Source of the DNA: Candidatus Woesearchaeota archaeon
GTDB lineage: Archaea > Nanobdellota > Nanobdellia > Woesearchaeales > ARS49
Reading direction: 5' to 3'
Assembly (NCBI GenBank): GCA_019323555.1
Contig: JAHWHC010000053.1
Coordinates: forward strand, 1-5,161
DNA length: 5,161 bases
Numbering within the stretch: position 1 is the stretch's first letter; each line of letters opens with the position of its first letter. Below the pieces are notes generated by a model. That model made no database searches. It worked only from the letters and a program-made list of their open reading frames with translations, and was not told the DNA's origin. Shown here piece by piece: positions 5,071 through 5,161 of this stretch. The position numbers were made by a program, and so were the translations under genes.

Positions 5071-5093
5071 CTAATTCATTTGGTGTTATTTCC

Positions 5094-5161
5094 ATGCTAA
5101 AAAGAGGGTTGAGCTTACTGATATTCTTAATTCTATTATCCAGTGCTGTGTGCGCTTGGTC
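5094..5161 (+). CDS. N-terminus of an exported protein (3' partial)
   Basis: Only 22 codons are in the window. They form a textbook Sec signal peptide: Lys3-Arg4 at the start, a hydrophobic core LSLLIFLILL (residues 6-15), then SSAVCAW, with likely cleavage after Ala21. Cys20 is not in a proper lipobox because Val precedes it. The mature protein lies outside the window, so its role cannot be stated; it will be secreted or surface-attached. The start is supported by the well-spaced TATA box. Confidence 0.65.
   Translation, partial: MLKRGLSLLIFLILLSSAVCAW

Noticed and set aside
4901..5095. 64-codon minus-strand frame opposite the cysteine-rich gene
   Set aside because: The plus strand has the promoter, ribosome binding site and patterned cysteines; this frame has none and spans two plus-strand promoters.

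Overview
The window reads as archaeal DNA. The evidence is a Taw3/TYW3-type tRNA wybutosine-synthesis gene, archaeal TATA boxes placed about 26 bases before several ATG codons (the spacing of leaderless mRNAs), and one AAGGAGGTG ribosome binding site of archaeal/bacterial type. The compact genes, AGA/AGG-rich arginine codons and many unrecognised small or secreted proteins would fit a DPANN-type archaeon (Woesearchaeota-like). That lineage guess is inference; I see no marker that proves it.

Layout. Left part (1-1165, + strand): the 3' end of a larger gene for a xylose-isomerase-like TIM-barrel protein with a long coiled-coil segment. It converges, with only 3 bp between stop codons, on an alpha/beta hydrolase gene (minus strand, 1169-1984). 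Upstream of the hydrolase lies about 180 bp without a long ORF. It contains a very good BRE/TATA promoter, several RNA-type inverted repeats including a GNRA-capped hairpin, and a U-rich tract directly before the hydrolase ATG. This is the most unusual part of the window: either a structured, possibly regulatory leader or a small independent RNA of about 105-115 nt.

Middle part: an unrecognised acidic 166-aa protein (minus strand, 2164-2664) is divergent from a nucleotidyltransferase fused to a probable HEPN-like helical domain (plus strand, 2786-3592). About 120 bp between them hold both promoters. Right part (+ strand): taw3 (3624-4178), a secreted or membrane-anchored protein with four cysteines (4200-4847), a 45-aa cysteine-rich protein (4920-5057), and the first 22 codons of an exported protein that runs off the window (5094-5161).

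The right-hand genes are co-oriented, but each has its own TATA-like element at the right distance, so they look like single-gene transcription units more than one operon. I see no shared pathway: the only confident pathway assignment is taw3 in hypermodification of G37 of tRNA-Phe. No tRNA, rRNA, CRISPR array, insertion sequence or integrase is visible.
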